Part shown: one piece after another, positions 14,169 to 14,355 of the stretch
Position numbering within the stretch: the first letter of the stretch is position 1
Layout of the letters: the number at the start of each line of letters is the position of its first letter
Assembly (NCBI GenBank): GCA_900542595.1
Contig: UQOB01000031.1
Location: 1-14,355, forward strand
DNA: 14,355 bases
Origin: an uncultured Mollicutes bacterium
Lineage (GTDB): Bacteria > Bacillota_I > Bacilli_A > RFN20 > CAG-826
Direction of reading: 5' to 3'
Translations under genes and position numbers: made by a program
Notes under the pieces: model-generated
What the model was told of the DNA's origin: nothing
The model's input: only the letters and a program-made list of their open reading frames with translations
Database searches by the model: none

Positions 14169-14355
14169 TTTGTGTCGCCGCACGGACCCATCCGTCCCCG
14201 AAACTACGATCTTCTCCGTTCCAAGGCGATCATGCCGCGTTTCCCTAAATCAGCGAACGACTTTTTCAAAATATCCTTTGCTCATGCCCAGGCAACCGGG
14301 CGACGGGAAAACGCAGGCGCCGTCTGGCTTATCCGGGCTTGCCAAGGGGCGCGCC
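14146..14355 (-). ncRNA. Candidate structured non-coding RNA, 3' part, family not identified (runs off the right edge)
   Basis: From 14161 to the edge GC is about 60% (116 of 195 bases), clearly above the neighbouring genes. I find no convincing protein on either strand. The block ends in an intrinsic terminator on the - strand, as a free-standing RNA would. Self-complementary segments: a hairpin ACGGA/TCCGT with a 4-nt loop (14182-14195); GCCC-GG/CC-GGGC with one bulge (14286-14301); GACGG/CCGTC (14302-14306 with 14320-14324); and longer-range matches GCGTTTCCC (14237-14245) with GGGAAAACGC (14305-14314, one bulge) and GTCGCC (14174-14179) with GGCGAC (14299-14304). I compared it by eye with RNase P RNA, tmRNA, SRP RNA, 6S RNA, 5S rRNA and common riboswitches and found none of their signature sequences. 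It could be a diverged housekeeping RNA, an unknown RNA, or the leader of a gene beyond the edge. The 5' end is not in the window. Confidence 0.5.

Noticed and set aside
14253..14354. A short - strand frame from the right edge ending in TGA as the 3' end of a coding gene
   Set aside because: Only 33 residues, Pro/Gly/Cys-rich with no familiar end sequence, and it leaves about 85 nt of GC-rich structured sequence between its stop and the terminator; I cannot exclude it fully.
14134..14355. A 74-codon open frame on the + strand across the GC-rich right end
   Set aside because: It is open mainly because of high GC, is rich in Arg/Pro/Ser with no recognisable domain, has only a TTG start with no ribosome binding site, and crosses the terminator and hairpins of the - strand RNA candidate.
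14146..14355. Identification of the right-end RNA as RNase P RNA, tmRNA, fluoride or cobalamin riboswitch
   Set aside because: Fragments such as GGCTTAT (RNase P-like) or AGGCGAT (fluoride-switch-like) occur, but the remaining conserved blocks and their order are missing, so no family name is justified.

Overview
The window reads as a stretch of chromosome from a low-to-moderate GC member of the Bacillota, most likely Bacilli in the broad sense (Erysipelotrichia or RF39/Acholeplasma-like lineages). Evidence: a Bacillus-style methionyl-tRNA synthetase without C-terminal domain, a zinc-type L31, a single RlmCD/RlmD-like 23S methyltransferase, AAGGAGG-type ribosome binding sites, and TATAAT promoters with extended -10 elements. 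TGA is used as a stop codon (the HlyC/CorC gene ending at 12265), so this is not the Mycoplasma code. No mobile element, CRISPR array or tRNA is visible.

Left part (1-5394), cell-surface polysaccharide genes. On the + strand lie a 5'-truncated GT4 glycosyltransferase, a second GT4-like glycosyltransferase and a TupA-like ATP-grasp enzyme, tightly packed in one operon that enters from the left edge. Facing them on the - strand is a two-gene operon: a polytopic O-antigen ligase/polymerase-like protein and a lipoprotein of unknown fold. The two operons overlap tail to tail at 3060-3073. The natural reading is that glycosyltransferases and a ligase build a surface glycan and the membrane protein polymerises or attaches it. 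The - operon has an extended -10 promoter covered by a perfect 9-bp inverted repeat.

Middle (5395-7597): enolase with its own promoter, leader, strong ribosome binding site and terminator, then mntP (Mn2+ efflux).

Right part (7594-14104), all on the - strand. metG and an rlmD-like methyltransferase are joined by a TAATG stop/start overlap. rpmE (L31) has its own promoter, leader hairpin and terminator. A tandem pair of divergent HlyC/CorC (CNNM-type) metal transporters follows, and then ppa (inorganic pyrophosphatase). Further along the same strand, at the right edge (about 14146-14355), is a GC-rich (about 60%), protein-poor block ending in an intrinsic terminator. It looks like the 3' part of a structured non-coding RNA that I cannot assign to a family.

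A recurring theme is -10 boxes only 6-10 nt from a start codon with no Shine-Dalgarno (mntP, the first CorC gene, ppa). This suggests leaderless mRNAs alongside classical SD-led genes (eno, rpmE, metG, the second CorC gene, the lipoprotein). Nothing here is clearly a new multi-gene system. The best candidates for novelty are the unassigned RNA at the right end, the leaderless pattern, and the polymerase-plus-lipoprotein operon with its operator-like palindrome.
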